DNA from: Bacteroidota bacterium | GTDB taxonomy: Bacteria > Bacteroidota > Bacteroidia > Bacteroidales > VadinHA17 | Assembly (NCBI GenBank): GCA_029547705.1 | Contig: JAKPOU010000041.1 | Coordinates: 310,001 to 374,000, forward strand | Length of the DNA stretch: 64,000 bases | Direction of reading: 5' to 3' | Part shown: positions 34,751 to 44,457 of the stretch, piece by piece | How positions within the stretch are numbered: the stretch's first letter is position 1 | Layout: each line of letters starts with the position of its first letter | Program-made: the position numbers and the translations under genes | The notes under the pieces: generated by a model | The model's database searches: none | Told to the model about the DNA's origin: nothing | The model's input: only the letters and a program-made list of their open reading frames with translations

Positions 34751-36647
34751 TCCTTTTGTCATACCGTTTAACATTGGTCTCTTTTTCATACTGATCTATG
34801 CCGTTGTCCGGAGCATCATCTGGTTCAGGGCTCTTTCACGCCCGGACAAGCTGAGGCTGCAGCGGGGATTTTTCGGAAGGGCATTCGGACAAAGCCTGAA
34901 GGAGATATTCCTTGAAAGTCTTTTACACAGGAAAATCTTCAGGACAAACTTCTGGCTGGGTTATATGCATATGAGCCTGGCATTCGGGTGGTTCCTGCTC
35001 ATTTTATTCGGAACAATAGAAGCTGATATTTTCGGGGATTCACATCTGAATCCTCCCTATAAGGCCATATTTTTCAAATTCTTCAATCCGGTTCACGGAA
35101 TGAAGGGGATTGAAGCTGCCTATTCCTTCCTGATGGATCTTATTCTGGCTTTTATTCTTTCAGGACTGCTGCTTGCCATAATAAAAAGATTTTATTCCCG
35201 GGTTGTCGGAATGAGAAAAACAACAAAACTGAAGGTTCTTGACAAGATAGCCCTGGCCTCATTATGGATGATTTTTCCCAGCCGCCTTCTGGCAGAAAGC
35301 TTTACAAGCGGGGCCTATGGTAGCGGAAGCTTTCTTACCGGTTCCCTCGGATCATCACTGGCTTCATTTCTTCCGGCAATTGAAATGGCATATCCGTTCT
35401 GGTGGCTCTATTCGCTGTCTCTCGGTACTTTTTTCATCCTGCTTCCGCTTACAAGGTATATGCATATACCTACGGAATTATTCCTGATTTTTGCCAGGAA
35501 CTCCGGGATCAGAACCGGCGATCAGCCGGATGCATTTATGGAAATGCAGATCTATTCATGTTCCTCATGCGGAATATGCATTGATGCCTGCCAGCTTAAC
35601 TTCTCCACAGGAATTACCAATATCCAGGCGGCCTATCTGCTCAAGGGGCTAAGAAATGATGAGGACGTTCGTGATATAGCCTACAACTGCCTGATGTGCG
35701 GCCGTTGTGATGTAAAATGTCCGGTGGGAATTGAACTGACACCCGTAAGAATGATTGCCCGGCGGTCACAGGAAACTGAAACGAAGGAAAAAAACGGGAT
35801 CTGGAAAAAATACTTCCCTGACCGCCATCATCCTGCCTCCTCAAAACAAAGTAATGAGCCGTCGTACAGCTGGCTGCCGGAGGCAGAAGCGCCGAAAGCC
35901 GATATTGTTTATTATGCCGGCTGCATGACACATCTAACGCCGGCCATTAAAAATGCAATGGTTAAGATTCTGGATGCTTCCGGTCTGAAATATGATTTCA
36001 TCGACAGGGACGGAGGGGTTTGCTGCGGACGCCCTCTGATGCTTGCCGGCCAGGATAAGGAAGCCAGGGAGCTTATTAACTATAATTCACAGGCTATCCT
36101 GAAGTCGGGAGCAACAACCCTTGTCACTTCCTGCCCGATATGCTACAAGGTTTTCAGGGAAAGCTACTACCTTAACGTGGAGGTATTACATCACACCCAG
36201 TTTATCCGGAGACTGATACTGAAAGGAACGATCAGGCTTAATTTCCTGAGAAAAACGGTAACCTATCATACACCATGCGAACTGGGGAGAAGATCGGGTA
36301 TTTATGATGATCCCAGGCTTGTTCTCATGCATGTTGCACGTTTCCAGAAAACCGGTTTTGATGATGAAAACTCCCTGTGCTGTGGTGGCAGCCTTGGAAA
36401 TACGAGGATAAGTCAGGAACAGAAAAATAAAATAGCCAGTGATGCGGCATATGAATTGACAAAGACTGATCCGGATATTCTTGCAACTGCCTGCCCGCTC
36501 TGCAAGAAAACTTTTGCAGGAGTATCTGATACACCTGTCGCGGATATTGCCGAGATTGTTGCTGAAGCTCTTTCCCTGCCCGTTCCCCTGGCTGACAATG
36601 AGGAAAGAAAAACCTTGAAACAGAGGGAAACTGCAAATATCTTATGA
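34740..36647 (+). CDS. Membrane HdrE/HdrD-like fusion (NarI-type plus CCG domains)
   Basis: Protein of 635 residues joining a membrane electron-transfer module to an HdrD-like module. Residues about 1-260 hold five or so hydrophobic helices with His residues, as in NarI/HdrE cytochrome b proteins that contact quinone or methanophenazine. Two [4Fe-4S] motifs follow (CSSCGICIDAC and CLMCGRCDVKCPVG). The C-terminal half has two complete CCG motifs, ending in VCCGRP with CPICYK, and LCCGGS with CPLCKK. ATG at 34740 is chosen; the frame is open 11 codons earlier. It is the last gene of the Hdr operon and gives the complex a membrane anchor and a link to the quinone pool. Confidence 0.88.
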   Translation: MKFDPFVIPFNIGLFFILIYAVVRSIIWFRALSRPDKLRLQRGFFGRAFGQSLKEIFLESLLHRKIFRTNFWLGYMHMSLAFGWFLLILFGTIEADIFGDSHLNPPYKAIFFKFFNPVHGMKGIEAAYSFLMDLILAFILSGLLLAIIKRFYSRVVGMRKTTKLKVLDKIALASLWMIFPSRLLAESFTSGAYGSGSFLTGSLGSSLASFLPAIEMAYPFWWLYSLSLGTFFILLPLTRYMHIPTELFLIFARNSGIRTGDQPDAFMEMQIYSCSSCGICIDACQLNFSTGITNIQAAYLLKGLRNDEDVRDIAYNCLMCGRCDVKCPVGIELTPVRMIARRSQETETKEKNGIWKKYFPDRHHPASSKQSNEPSYSWLPEAEAPKADIVYYAGCMTHLTPAIKNAMVKILDASGLKYDFIDRDGGVCCGRPLMLAGQDKEARELINYNSQAILKSGATTLVTSCPICYKVFRESYYLNVEVLHHTQFIRRLILKGTIRLNFLRKTVTYHTPCELGRRSGIYDDPRLVLMHVARFQKTGFDDENSLCCGGSLGNTRISQEQKNKIASDAAYELTKTDPDILATACPLCKKTFAGVSDTPVADIAEIVAEALSLPVPLADNEERKTLKQRETANIL

Positions 36648-36791
36648 AAAGGTAATAGCCTGATCTTCATTTTCCATCACCTCAATTGAACATTTCTGAT
36701 CCGGAAAATGTTTTCAATTAAAATTATTTCCTGCACAATGGAATGATTTTTGTTACGTTTTACTTGCAAACTGATTTTTTCAACATTTAAC

Positions 36792-37346
36792 ATGAGAAGA
36801 GGATTTTTTTATTTACCGGCGATTGTATTTGTTTTTGCCATTATCGCTTCATGTACCGGTTCAGGCAAAAGACCAGATTCCACCAATGGTCTCAGCATAA
36901 ATAAAATATGGCAGCAGCCGGATGGAACCATATCATTGCATCTTGACAAGGCGGATTGTTACAGTGACGTGGCAAATCCATCAGAGAATACTGCCGAATG
37001 GGATGTGGTGGTTTCCAGATCCGGACGGTACAATGTCTGGCTGTCAAGTGCAACCCTGGACACCACCGACCTTAACTACAAAAACAAGGTTATGATAAGT
37101 GTTCAGGATACGCGTATTGAAGGACTGCCGGAATGTGACAGGATAGTCAGGAATGCGGAAGATGTTGCATATCCGTATTACAGGGCGGATTCATTTATCG
37201 GTTCAATGTATATAAAGGACACAGGAGAATTTCAGATACAGGTGATAAGCGAACAGATCCTGCCTAAGGAAAAATTTAATGGAGATGTTTCCGGCGAGGA
37301 CTTGTCAAAGCTCCTTTCGGTCTCATTCACACCTGTCAAAAGATAA
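36792..37346 (+). CDS. Hypothetical lipoprotein
   Basis: Lipoprotein of 184 residues; the signal peptide ends in FAIIASC. The mature part is beta-rich (GTISLHLDKADCYSD, GRYNVWLSSATLDTTD) and could be a carbohydrate-binding-like sandwich, but I recognise no family. It follows the Hdr operon by 144 bases and ends at a strong terminator. The in-frame start 14 codons upstream lacks a signal peptide, so ATG at 36792 is preferred. Confidence 0.65.
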   Translation: MRRGFFYLPAIVFVFAIIASCTGSGKRPDSTNGLSINKIWQQPDGTISLHLDKADCYSDVANPSENTAEWDVVVSRSGRYNVWLSSATLDTTDLNYKNKVMISVQDTRIEGLPECDRIVRNAEDVAYPYYRADSFIGSMYIKDTGEFQIQVISEQILPKEKFNGDVSGEDLSKLLSVSFTPVKR

Positions 37347-37365
37347 AAGGCATTCTTACTGATGA

Positions 37366-37391
37366 GGGCTGCGGTTTGCAGCCCTTTTTTT
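37366..37391 (+). terminator. Rho-independent terminator
   Basis: A 7-bp GC-rich stem GGGCTGC/GCAGCCC with a five-base loop is followed by seven T. It lies 19 bases after the lipoprotein stop and ends that transcript; the convergent purL transcript ends just beyond it. Confidence 0.9.
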
Positions 37392-37404
37392 AGCTTTCCC
37401 GGGG

Positions 37405-40400
37405 CTATTGCGATTCAATCCACTTTCTGGCATTTACAAACATCTTTATCCAGGGAGTGACCTTGTCGTCTTGTTTATCCGGGGGGTAATAAGCGCACTG
37501 CCAGGGAAATATGGAACGTTCGGGATGAAGCATCAAGCCAAGATGCCTGCCGTCAGCCGAACAAAGGGATGCAGCGTTATAATCCGATCCTCCGGGATTA
37601 CCGGGGTAGGATTCATAATAATACTTAACCGGAATTACATATTTCTCCTCGTCAAGAGGTAAGTCAAAACGCCCTTCACTGTGGGCCAGCCATATCCCGA
37701 GTTCCATTCCTGCCATATCGCCAAGCATAACGGAATTATTCGGGGTGATACGGACTGCAAGAAAGGCAGATTCAAATTTTCCGGATTTATTATGCAGCAG
37801 GCGGGGCCTGTTACCGTGCTCCGGATATATCAGTCCAAGTTCCACCATCAGCTGGCAGCCGTTGCACACACCGAGAGACAGTGTATCTTCTCTTTTATAG
37901 TAGTCTTCAAGGATTTGGGCAGCAACACGGTTATAACGGAAAGCAGCTGCCCAGCCCTTTGCTGCTCCGAATACATCCGAGTTTGTAGATCCGCCTGCAA
38001 AAACAAGCATGTTTATATCCTCCAGTGTTTCCCTTCCCTCTGTGAGATCTGTCATGTGGACATCCCTCACGTCAAAACCTGCAAGGAAAAGTGCATAAGC
38101 CATTTCCCTGTCACCGTTTGTGCCTTTCTCTCTTATGATAGCTGCCCTGATACCGCTTCTTTTCCTCCGTGAGGGTGAAATGCCGAGTGACCTGTAAGTT
38201 CCCCTGAATCCGTTCATATTATATTTCAGCACATGTCCGGAATAGTTAATGAATCTTTCATGTGCCAGGTCAGGAGGAGTCTGCCGCCTGTCAAGAAGAT
38301 AGGAAGTCCTGAACCATATGTCACGCAGTTCATTGATATCGAATATTTCAGAAAAGCTGCCGTTGGATATTGACAAGGTTCTGTCATTTACCGGATGACC
38401 AATTTCAAAGTATGAAATACCATTCTCTAGCAGTATGTCTGCCACGTCGTTTACATCCCGCACCTGAATGACAATACCGGGATTCTGGCTGAAAAGAAGC
38501 TTTACCGTATCCGGTTCACCTATTGCAGAAAGATCGACAACCAGTCCTCCTTCATTGTTGGAAAAACACATTTCAAGAAGAGTGATGATTATCCCGCCGG
38601 CAGAGATATCATGTCCCGAAATGATCAGATCATTCATTATCAGATCCTGAACCGTGTCAAACACAAGTGCAAAATATTCTGCATCTCTTACCGTGGGTGC
38701 TTCATCGCCCAGCATGTTCAGTACCTGTGCAAGACTGCTCCCTCCGGTTTTGAGTGAATCGCTGCTCATATCCAGATAGAGCAGGCTGGTATATGGATCG
38801 TTCATCACAACAGGCCCGGCAATCCTGTTTATGTTTTTTACCTCTCCCGTTGCCGAGATTATTACTGTTCCCGGTGAATATACCACCCGGTCAGTGTATT
38901 TCTGAGTCATCGACAGGCTGTCCTTGCCTGTGGGAATGTTAATGCCCAGCGATATCGCAAAGTCACTTGCAGCTTTTACTGCCTTGTAAAGCCTGGCGTC
39001 TTCACCTTTGTTTCTGGAAGGCCACATCCAGTTGGCAGAGAGGGAAATGCTTCTCAGTCCGTTGATAAGCGGTGCCCAGATTATATTGGTCAGTGCTTCG
39101 GCAACCGAAAGGACCGAACCTGCTTCCGGATCTATCAGTCCGGCTCCGGGCGCATGCCCTACCGAAACAGCCATCCCTGATTTTCCTGTGTAGTCAAGAG
39201 AAATGGCGCCGAGGTCGTTGAGCGGCAGCTGCAGGGGACCAGCACATTGCTGCCTTGCCACCAGGCCGGTAACCGACCTGTCAACCTTGTTTGTGAGCCA
39301 GTCCTTGCAGGCAACTTCTTCAATACTCAGTACCATGCCGAGATATTCCCTCAGATTTTCTGCCTTGTACCTGACTTTCTCAAAGGATTGGCTCTCTGAA
39401 TTGTCTTTCATTATAGTTTTCAGAGGGCTGCCCAGTAGCCAGTCAATTTTTAAATCCACAGGTTTTTCACCTGTAAGGGAATTGTAAAGAGTAAACTGTT
39501 TATCTCCTGTTACTTCACCTATAATATAAACCGGCGCTCTTTCTCTTTCAGCTATATTACGGAGTGTTTCAACCGATTTCCTTTTCAGTACAAGGGCCAT
39601 TCGTTCCTGTGATTCATTACCGATAATCTCTTTTTCCGAGAGTGTCGGATCGCCCACGGGCAGCTTTCCCGTGTCAATAATCCCTCCTGTGTCTTCCACC
39701 AGTTCGGACAGACAGTTAAGATGACCTCCGGCCCCGTGGTCATGTATGGAAATAACCGGATTGTTGTCAGTTTCAGCCAGTGCCCTTATTGCATTGTACA
39801 CTCTTTTCTGCATTTCAGGATTGGCACGCTGCACGGCATTCAGCTCTATAGAACTGTCATATTTGCCGGTATCCACTGAAGATACGGCACCTCCGCCCAT
39901 CCCTATCCTGTAGTTATCTCCTCCAAGAAGAATGATGAGATCACCTTTTGCAGGAGTGCCCTTGAGGCTGCCGGTTTTCTTGCCTGTTCCTATTCCGCCC
40001 GCCATCATGACAACCTTATCAAAGCCGTATTGCCTGTGATTTTCCGAGTGCTCGAAAGTTAGCACCGAACCGCAGATAAGAGGCTGACCGAATTTGTTAC
40101 CGAAATTGCCGGCTCCGTCGGATGCCTTTATCAGTATATCTGCGGGTGTCTGATACAACCAGGGACGTTCCTTTATTTTTTCTTCCCAGGGACGGCTTTT
40201 ATCATCAATCCTGGGATATGATGTCATATAGACAGCGGTTCCGGCTATCGGAAAGGCACCCCTTCCCCCGGCCATACGGTCGCGGATCTCGCCGCCCGTG
40301 CCTGTTGAGCCTCCGTTCCAGGGCTCAACCGTTGTAGGGAAATTATGTGTTTCAGCTTTTAACGACAATACTGATTTGTAGCTCCTGATGCCGTAATAAT

Positions 40401-41088
40401 CGGGCCTGTCATGTGTCCGGGGAGCAAACTGTTCAACAAGAGGTCCTTCTAGGAAGGCACAATTGTCCCTGTAGGCAGATACAACCCGGTTGGGATTTGT
40501 TTTTGTTGTCAGTTTGATAAGCTCAAAGAGGGTTTTTTCCATTTTCCCGCCATCAATAATAAAGGTGCCGTTAAAAATTTTGTGCCGGCAATGTTCTGAA
40601 TTGATCTGAGAAAATGCAAAAATCTCGCTGTCAGTCAGTAATCTTCCGATTTTAAGGCTAAGATCCCCGAGGTATCCGGTTTCGTCATCACTTAAGGCCA
40701 GACCTTCAGTTTTATTGTAATCAGCGATATTGTCGATATATCTGACAGGATCGGGGCTTTTGCCAACAGTAAAAATACGCTGATCCGGATCTTCATAGAC
40801 TGACTGAAGCATAGGATCCCATTTCTGCAGGTCGTTTAAAGGCTCCAGTTCCTCTATTCTCCTTATCCCCTCAATGCCTATTAACCTGGTGATTTCCACG
40901 GCATTGGTGCTCCAGGGAGAGACCAGGTCCTTCCTGGGTCCCCTGAACCGTCCCTTAACACTCTTCTTCCCGGTAAATTCGGCATTCCCGAAAAGCCATT
41001 CCAGTTTTGAGAGATCATCTTCCGACAGTTTTTCCGTTGTCTCAGTTGCAATTATCCTGCCCGTATTTGTTTTGAAAAAAAGGATCAT
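37405..41088 (-). CDS. purL: Phosphoribosylformylglycinamidine synthase PurL (single chain)
   Basis: Converts FGAR, ATP and glutamine to FGAM in purine synthesis. It is a 1227-residue chain with all domains fused, as in E. coli and most Bacteroidetes, so no separate PurS or PurQ is needed. Visible features are HSEHCRHKIF-like NSEHCRHKIFNG in the N-terminal part, GGEIRDRMAGGRGAFP and DHGAGGHLNCLSELVE in the synthase core, HDISAGGIIITLLEM in the second half, and a C-terminal glutaminase (about 975-1227) with nucleophile Cys in LGVCNGCQLM and HPERSIFPW. It is convergent with the lipoprotein gene. Confidence 0.96.
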   Translation of the reverse strand: MILFFKTNTGRIIATETTEKLSEDDLSKLEWLFGNAEFTGKKSVKGRFRGPRKDLVSPWSTNAVEITRLIGIEGIRRIEELEPLNDLQKWDPMLQSVYEDPDQRIFTVGKSPDPVRYIDNIADYNKTEGLALSDDETGYLGDLSLKIGRLLTDSEIFAFSQINSEHCRHKIFNGTFIIDGGKMEKTLFELIKLTTKTNPNRVVSAYRDNCAFLEGPLVEQFAPRTHDRPDYYGIRSYKSVLSLKAETHNFPTTVEPWNGGSTGTGGEIRDRMAGGRGAFPIAGTAVYMTSYPRIDDKSRPWEEKIKERPWLYQTPADILIKASDGAGNFGNKFGQPLICGSVLTFEHSENHRQYGFDKVVMMAGGIGTGKKTGSLKGTPAKGDLIILLGGDNYRIGMGGGAVSSVDTGKYDSSIELNAVQRANPEMQKRVYNAIRALAETDNNPVISIHDHGAGGHLNCLSELVEDTGGIIDTGKLPVGDPTLSEKEIIGNESQERMALVLKRKSVETLRNIAERERAPVYIIGEVTGDKQFTLYNSLTGEKPVDLKIDWLLGSPLKTIMKDNSESQSFEKVRYKAENLREYLGMVLSIEEVACKDWLTNKVDRSVTGLVARQQCAGPLQLPLNDLGAISLDYTGKSGMAVSVGHAPGAGLIDPEAGSVLSVAEALTNIIWAPLINGLRSISLSANWMWPSRNKGEDARLYKAVKAASDFAISLGINIPTGKDSLSMTQKYTDRVVYSPGTVIISATGEVKNINRIAGPVVMNDPYTSLLYLDMSSDSLKTGGSSLAQVLNMLGDEAPTVRDAEYFALVFDTVQDLIMNDLIISGHDISAGGIIITLLEMCFSNNEGGLVVDLSAIGEPDTVKLLFSQNPGIVIQVRDVNDVADILLENGISYFEIGHPVNDRTLSISNGSFSEIFDINELRDIWFRTSYLLDRRQTPPDLAHERFINYSGHVLKYNMNGFRGTYRSLGISPSRRKRSGIRAAIIREKGTNGDREMAYALFLAGFDVRDVHMTDLTEGRETLEDINMLVFAGGSTNSDVFGAAKGWAAAFRYNRVAAQILEDYYKREDTLSLGVCNGCQLMVELGLIYPEHGNRPRLLHNKSGKFESAFLAVRITPNNSVMLGDMAGMELGIWLAHSEGRFDLPLDEEKYVIPVKYYYESYPGNPGGSDYNAASLCSADGRHLGLMLHPERSIFPWQCAYYPPDKQDDKVTPWIKMFVNARKWIESQ

Positions 41089-41160
41089 GTTTTAATTATT
41101 AATAATTCAATATTTCCGGAAAGAACGACATTGTGACAGGGTTTGCTTTTCCGGTACCGT

Positions 41161-43812
41161 TTAATCATCGTCTTCATCTGCCTCTCCAACTGCTCCTGCA
41201 TACTTTGCCGGATAGGGAGTGCTGCCCCTTGCATCGTGCCATAGTATTCTGTTCAGGAGGTCATCATGTCCCGTATCCACATTGTCAAATACGGGAAGCA
41301 TGCTCTTTTTTGCATAGTGCAATGCCCTTCCCGATAATTCTGACAAAGGCTTGTTCATTTCGTCGAGTGGTATGTTGCTAGGAAGAGCGGTATAGGGTGT
41401 AAGATCTGCCTTGTCTGTGAAACAGTCGGCCATGGGATTGGCTATTGCATCCTGGATATTCATCGGGGGCAATCCAAGGATCTGTTCAATTGTCCTTATC
41501 ATGGAAGGTTGTGTATAATATGTGCTGATGGTTTTCCTAAGCCTTGAATAGGGACTTATTACCATGGCAACTGTCCGGTAGGCTGATACATGGTCCCAGC
41601 CCCCCTGTGAATCATCTTCCACTACAAGGATTGCTGTGTTTGCCCAGAATTTACTTTTGCTTACGGCTTCAACAATTCTTCCCAGCGCAAGGTCATTATC
41701 CGCAACCATTGCCCTGGGAGTGGGGTATCCGGGTCTGGTACCGGCGGTATGATCGTTGGGCAGAGCCATTATCATCAGTTCCGGAAGCTGGTCTCCTTCC
41801 ATGGCTTCAAATTCCCTGAGTTCTCTGATGAACACATCTGCCCTCATGATATCCGTGAACACATGCGGACCGTATGAGGGATAATCAGGACACAGAATAT
41901 CCTTAACCGGTTCCAGGGTTGTATGATTTGTAAAATCAACTTTTTCACCGTTTATATACTTCTGGTAAATATCTGTCCAGCTTACATCCGGGTCATTGAA
42001 AACAGGTGAAGAGGCTTCGCCGTATATTCTTACCTTTTTTCCGTGTTTCATTCCGTTGTCCCAGATAAAGCCTGAAGGTGCGTAGACAAGAGCATCAGCC
42101 TGCACATGCGGATAGCTCCTGAACCAGGCATTCATATTCTTTTCAATATAATCGGTTACTATTGATGCGTCGGTCCACTGATGTCCTTCTGCAGAACATT
42201 TGCCAGATACATGAAAATTGTCGAGCAGCAGGAATTCCCTGCACAGCTTATGGGTATTCGGAGTTACATTTTCTCCGTAGGTACACAGGGTAGGATCTCC
42301 TCTGCCTTCCTTCATGTCACCAAGGATCTGGTCGTATGTTCTGTTTTCCTTGATGATGTAAAGAACATGCCTGATTACGGATGGTTCTCCAATCCTGTCG
42401 GGTACAGGCTTCGCGCCGGCTCCGGGCCTGGGTTTTTCCCTTGCAAGTATTGCTCTAGAAAGATCGTTTACTGCAATTACAGTATCTGTATATGCCTTAA
42501 GCTCATTCTTGCCCGGAACCGGTATAACTGATATTGATGCAAGCATGCGGTGGGAATTGTAAATCAGATTCTCTCCCTCCGGATTCTTCACTCCCAGATG
42601 GACTCCGCTCCCTTCGATATTTCCGACATAAATCTGTCCTGATTCCGAAATGCTTATTGCAGAAGGATATGCGCCTGTGGGTATGAATCCTTTAACCACA
42701 CTTTGTTTCAGTCTGCTTCTCCTGGCAGATTTTTTTCCGAGCTCAATTACAGCAAGTGCATTGTCCATCCCATTGGCGACATAGAGAACGGACTGGGCGG
42801 GTGACAGGCATAATCCGTTCGGGGAATCTCCAAAATAAGGATTTATCTCCGGCTGAAGCCTTACACTGATAGTTTCCGTTACTCTGTCTGTTAAAGTATT
42901 GATAACCGAAACATTGTCGCTGTTTGCATTTGTAACATAAACAAACCTTTCTTTTTTATCGGTGATGATCTCATTCGGGTGAAGTCCGACAATTATATCC
43001 TTGAAGACCAGCCCTGTTTCAGGATCGATTACAGCCACACTTCCTTCCCTTGTTGATCCTCCGGCTTGATTGTCAACTCTTGCCGCACCCCAGGGTACAC
43101 CTGCAACATCCGGATCATTCTCATCCGGATGCCTTCCTGCCCAGTTGCTGACATATATTTTATTGGCGGCCTTGACAAGCCCGTAGGGAGCCACTCCGGG
43201 GTAACTGATCCAGATAGTGTCTCCTGTTGCAATATCCTGTTTGATAAGTTTATTGTTCCCGTTAAGGACAACATAGAGATATTTTCTGTTGAATTCCCGG
43301 GAAATCAGAATATTGTTCGGCAGTGCCATTTCAGAAAAAGGATCGGGTCTGTACTTAAAAATACGGTCAAACGCGGCCTTTTCGCCATCCCATATTGCTG
43401 AAACGACACATGATCTCTGGTTACTTCCCGCGGCACTCCAGTACACTTTATGGATACCGCCTTCCACATCCCACACTATTCCGGAATAGGTGTTGAGCAT
43501 TCCCCTGAGATCGGCATGCAGATTGTTGGGCAGCGTATATTTTACTTCGTTGTCTCTGGTGCTTATAAAAAATATGGCGGCTCTTTCTTCCACGGCCAGC
43601 CATTTTCCATCGGGGGAAAGTGCTATATCCATTACATGGTTCTCTCTCGATTCATCACCAAAGATGATCTGGTGGCCCGCTGGCTGAACCAGTCTGTTAA
43701 ACGGCAGCTGAAAGCTGCGTTCATCTATAGCTATGGCTTCAGTAACAGCGGTTTGTGCATTTGCTTTTACAGATAAAAGCAACAGGAAACAGGTAATTAT
43801 GTGTTTTATCAT
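41161..43812 (-). CDS. YVTN-propeller plus phosphoesterase, exported
   Basis: Exported protein of 883 residues (signal peptide ending VKANAQ). The first 460 or so residues form a propeller with YVTN-type repeats (VYVTNANSDNVSVINTLTD, LYVANGMDNALAVIELG). The C-terminal part (about 480-850) is a phosphoesterase domain of the acid-phosphatase/phospholipase-C group: VLYIIKENRTYDQILGDM, NDHTAGTRPGYPTPRAM and VVEDDSQGGWDHVSAYR with metal-binding residues. It probably hydrolyses a phosphoester outside the cytoplasm. The tail ends in an acidic run. It stands alone between purL and the DUF3127 gene. Confidence 0.85.
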   Translation of the reverse strand: MIKHIITCFLLLLSVKANAQTAVTEAIAIDERSFQLPFNRLVQPAGHQIIFGDESRENHVMDIALSPDGKWLAVEERAAIFFISTRDNEVKYTLPNNLHADLRGMLNTYSGIVWDVEGGIHKVYWSAAGSNQRSCVVSAIWDGEKAAFDRIFKYRPDPFSEMALPNNILISREFNRKYLYVVLNGNNKLIKQDIATGDTIWISYPGVAPYGLVKAANKIYVSNWAGRHPDENDPDVAGVPWGAARVDNQAGGSTREGSVAVIDPETGLVFKDIIVGLHPNEIITDKKERFVYVTNANSDNVSVINTLTDRVTETISVRLQPEINPYFGDSPNGLCLSPAQSVLYVANGMDNALAVIELGKKSARRSRLKQSVVKGFIPTGAYPSAISISESGQIYVGNIEGSGVHLGVKNPEGENLIYNSHRMLASISVIPVPGKNELKAYTDTVIAVNDLSRAILAREKPRPGAGAKPVPDRIGEPSVIRHVLYIIKENRTYDQILGDMKEGRGDPTLCTYGENVTPNTHKLCREFLLLDNFHVSGKCSAEGHQWTDASIVTDYIEKNMNAWFRSYPHVQADALVYAPSGFIWDNGMKHGKKVRIYGEASSPVFNDPDVSWTDIYQKYINGEKVDFTNHTTLEPVKDILCPDYPSYGPHVFTDIMRADVFIRELREFEAMEGDQLPELMIMALPNDHTAGTRPGYPTPRAMVADNDLALGRIVEAVSKSKFWANTAILVVEDDSQGGWDHVSAYRTVAMVISPYSRLRKTISTYYTQPSMIRTIEQILGLPPMNIQDAIANPMADCFTDKADLTPYTALPSNIPLDEMNKPLSELSGRALHYAKKSMLPVFDNVDTGHDDLLNRILWHDARGSTPYPAKYAGAVGEADEDDD

Positions 43813-43892
43813 AGCAGGATATTATATTGAATTATGTTTTTCAGGATTCAAGATACGGGTGTTAAGGTCACATCACAGCATGTAAATATATC

Positions 43893-43925
43893 AAAAAAAA
43901 AGACTGAAATAATGCTTCAGTCTTT
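43893..43925 (-). terminator. Rho-independent terminator after DUF3127 gene
   Basis: Read on the minus strand, a 10-bp stem AAAGACTGAA/TTCAGTCTTT with a seven-base loop is followed by a run of T, eight bases after the DUF3127 stop codon. Confidence 0.85.
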
Positions 43926-43933
43926 CGGGTTTT

Positions 43934-44314
43934 TTAAAACGGCAGATCACTCAGATCATCAATTTCCGGCGGCATATCTTCCGGTTGTGGTAGATCCTCC
44001 GGTTCCGGTTCCGGGCCTTGTGATGAGATCCTTTCTATTTTCCAGGCATCGAGATTGGTAAAGTAGTTCACTCTTCCATCCCGTTCCCATCTGTTTCCCC
44101 TGATATTGAACAGGATCCTGACTTCCTCATTCATAAATGATTCATTGATAAGATCGCATTTGTCCTGTATAAGCTGGAACTTTATATAGTCGATAAAGAG
44201 AGTCGAACCGCCTGTTTCCTTTCTTTCGATAACAAATTCCCGTTTCCGGAACTTGTCGCTTATCTGATTTACGGGCGATATGTCGATTATTTTCCCGGTA
44301 ATTTCAAATGCCAT
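43934..44314 (-). CDS. DUF3127 protein (OB-fold-like)
   Basis: Protein of 126 residues of the DUF3127 family common in Bacteroidetes, resembling single-strand-binding-like OB folds. The N-terminus MAFEITGKIIDISP is followed by FRKREFVIERK and IKFQLIQDKCDLI, and the tail is acidic and Pro-rich (PEPEPEDLPQPEDMPPE), as in SSB proteins that bind partners through an acidic tip. DNA binding is inferred from the fold. It ends at a strong terminator. Confidence 0.85.
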   Translation of the reverse strand: MAFEITGKIIDISPVNQISDKFRKREFVIERKETGGSTLFIDYIKFQLIQDKCDLINESFMNEEVRILFNIRGNRWERDGRVNYFTNLDAWKIERISSQGPEPEPEDLPQPEDMPPEIDDLSDLPF

Positions 44315-44457
44315 GTCCTGTTACTTTTTTCCTGATTGTAAGTGAAGGTATCAGAGCCGGTCCCGTAACAGAATCCCGTTCCGTTCCGGACGGGCTGATC
44401 CGTTCTGAACTGCTCGTTAAGTTCTTATTGAACCTCTCTTTTCTTATATGAAATTAT

